A stretch of 64,000 nt of DNA, from positions 39,969,468 through 40,033,467 of the forward strand of contig NC_084838.1 in assembly GCF_033115175.1 (NCBI RefSeq), in the 5' to 3' direction. The notes under the pieces were generated by a model, which worked only from the letters and a program-made list of their open reading frames with translations, did not search any database and was not told where the DNA came from. This stretch comes from Lepus europaeus. Lineage: Eukaryota; Chordata; Mammalia; Lagomorpha; Leporidae. Shown here one piece after another: positions 63,905 to 64,000 of the stretch. Numbering within the stretch: the first letter of the stretch is position 1; each line of letters starts with the position of its first letter. The translations under genes were made by a program, and so were the position numbers.

Positions 63905-64000
63905 TGAACTGATTTACATTCCCATTCCCATCAACAGTGTGTAAGAGTTCTTTCTCCCAGCCTTGCCAGCACCTGTTACTTTCTGTCTTTTTTATAATAG
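63905..64000 (-). mobile_element. Antisense L1 fragment at window edge
   Basis: The text tttacattcccattcccatc, then aacagtgtgtaagagttc and cagcacctgttac, matches the reverse complement of the L1 3' region also seen near 11835-11875. It continues past the window. Confidence 0.7.

Overview
This is a stretch of a lagomorph nuclear chromosome, almost certainly rabbit (Oryctolagus). More than 40 tRNA-headed C-type SINEs (CSINE) end in a CT-rich stretch plus poly(A) or (AAAT)n. Lagomorph-type L1 3' ends, older mammalian repeats (MLT1 LTR, MER2, a Tigger2-like element, L1M) and spliced gene structure support this. There is no bacterial or phage organisation, no CRISPR array, no rRNA and no free-standing tRNA gene.

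The one gene I can support fully is a four-exon SPATA31-family gene on the + strand, best matched to SPATA31F1 (formerly FAM205A): exon 1 at 44695-44838, exon 2 at 46755-46800, exon 3 at 47315-47375, and a giant last exon at 48750-52563. The joined frame is intact (4065 nt, 1354 residues), with an N-terminal membrane segment, the family's conserved Cys-rich motif and five or six copies of a helical HL...GLP motif.

The left edge (1 to about 10.3 kb) carries a diverged paralogous copy of the same gene region. Its exons 2, 3 and the start of exon 4 are still open and correctly phased. The frame then hits a stop at 2519-2521, and the other 3 kb of exon 4 survives only as a frame-shifted relic ending near 5597. 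Homology continues through the 3' flank on both sides (to about 10.3 kb and about 56.2 kb), so this is a segmental duplication with about 46 kb between matching points. SINEs present in one copy and absent from the other date insertions after the duplication.

The 34 kb between the copies is nearly all mobile-element DNA. 10.8-18.5 kb is a fossil L1 on the minus strand with nested SINEs and an MLT1 LTR. 18.5-22 kb holds SINEs and a truncated L1 3' end. 22-33 kb is a fossil L1M on the plus strand, split by a solo LTR (26463-26930, 6-bp target duplication), a MER2 fragment, a Tigger2-like transposon (31427-32752) and many SINEs. 33.9-39.9 kb is a younger, dead L1 with three SINE insertion sites. 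40.1-41.1 kb is an L1M tail.

The right end (56.2-64 kb) is more unique and locally GC-rich. It has SINEs, a diverged local duplication at 60.5/61.7 kb containing MER5-like sequence, one unrecognised minus-strand open stretch near 57.7 kb, and the start of another antisense L1 at the window edge.

No new molecular system was found. The most informative points are the complete spliced gene model, the half-preserved paralogue, and several cleanly dated nested insertions. Repeat family names come from recalled consensus sequences and would need RepeatMasker to confirm.
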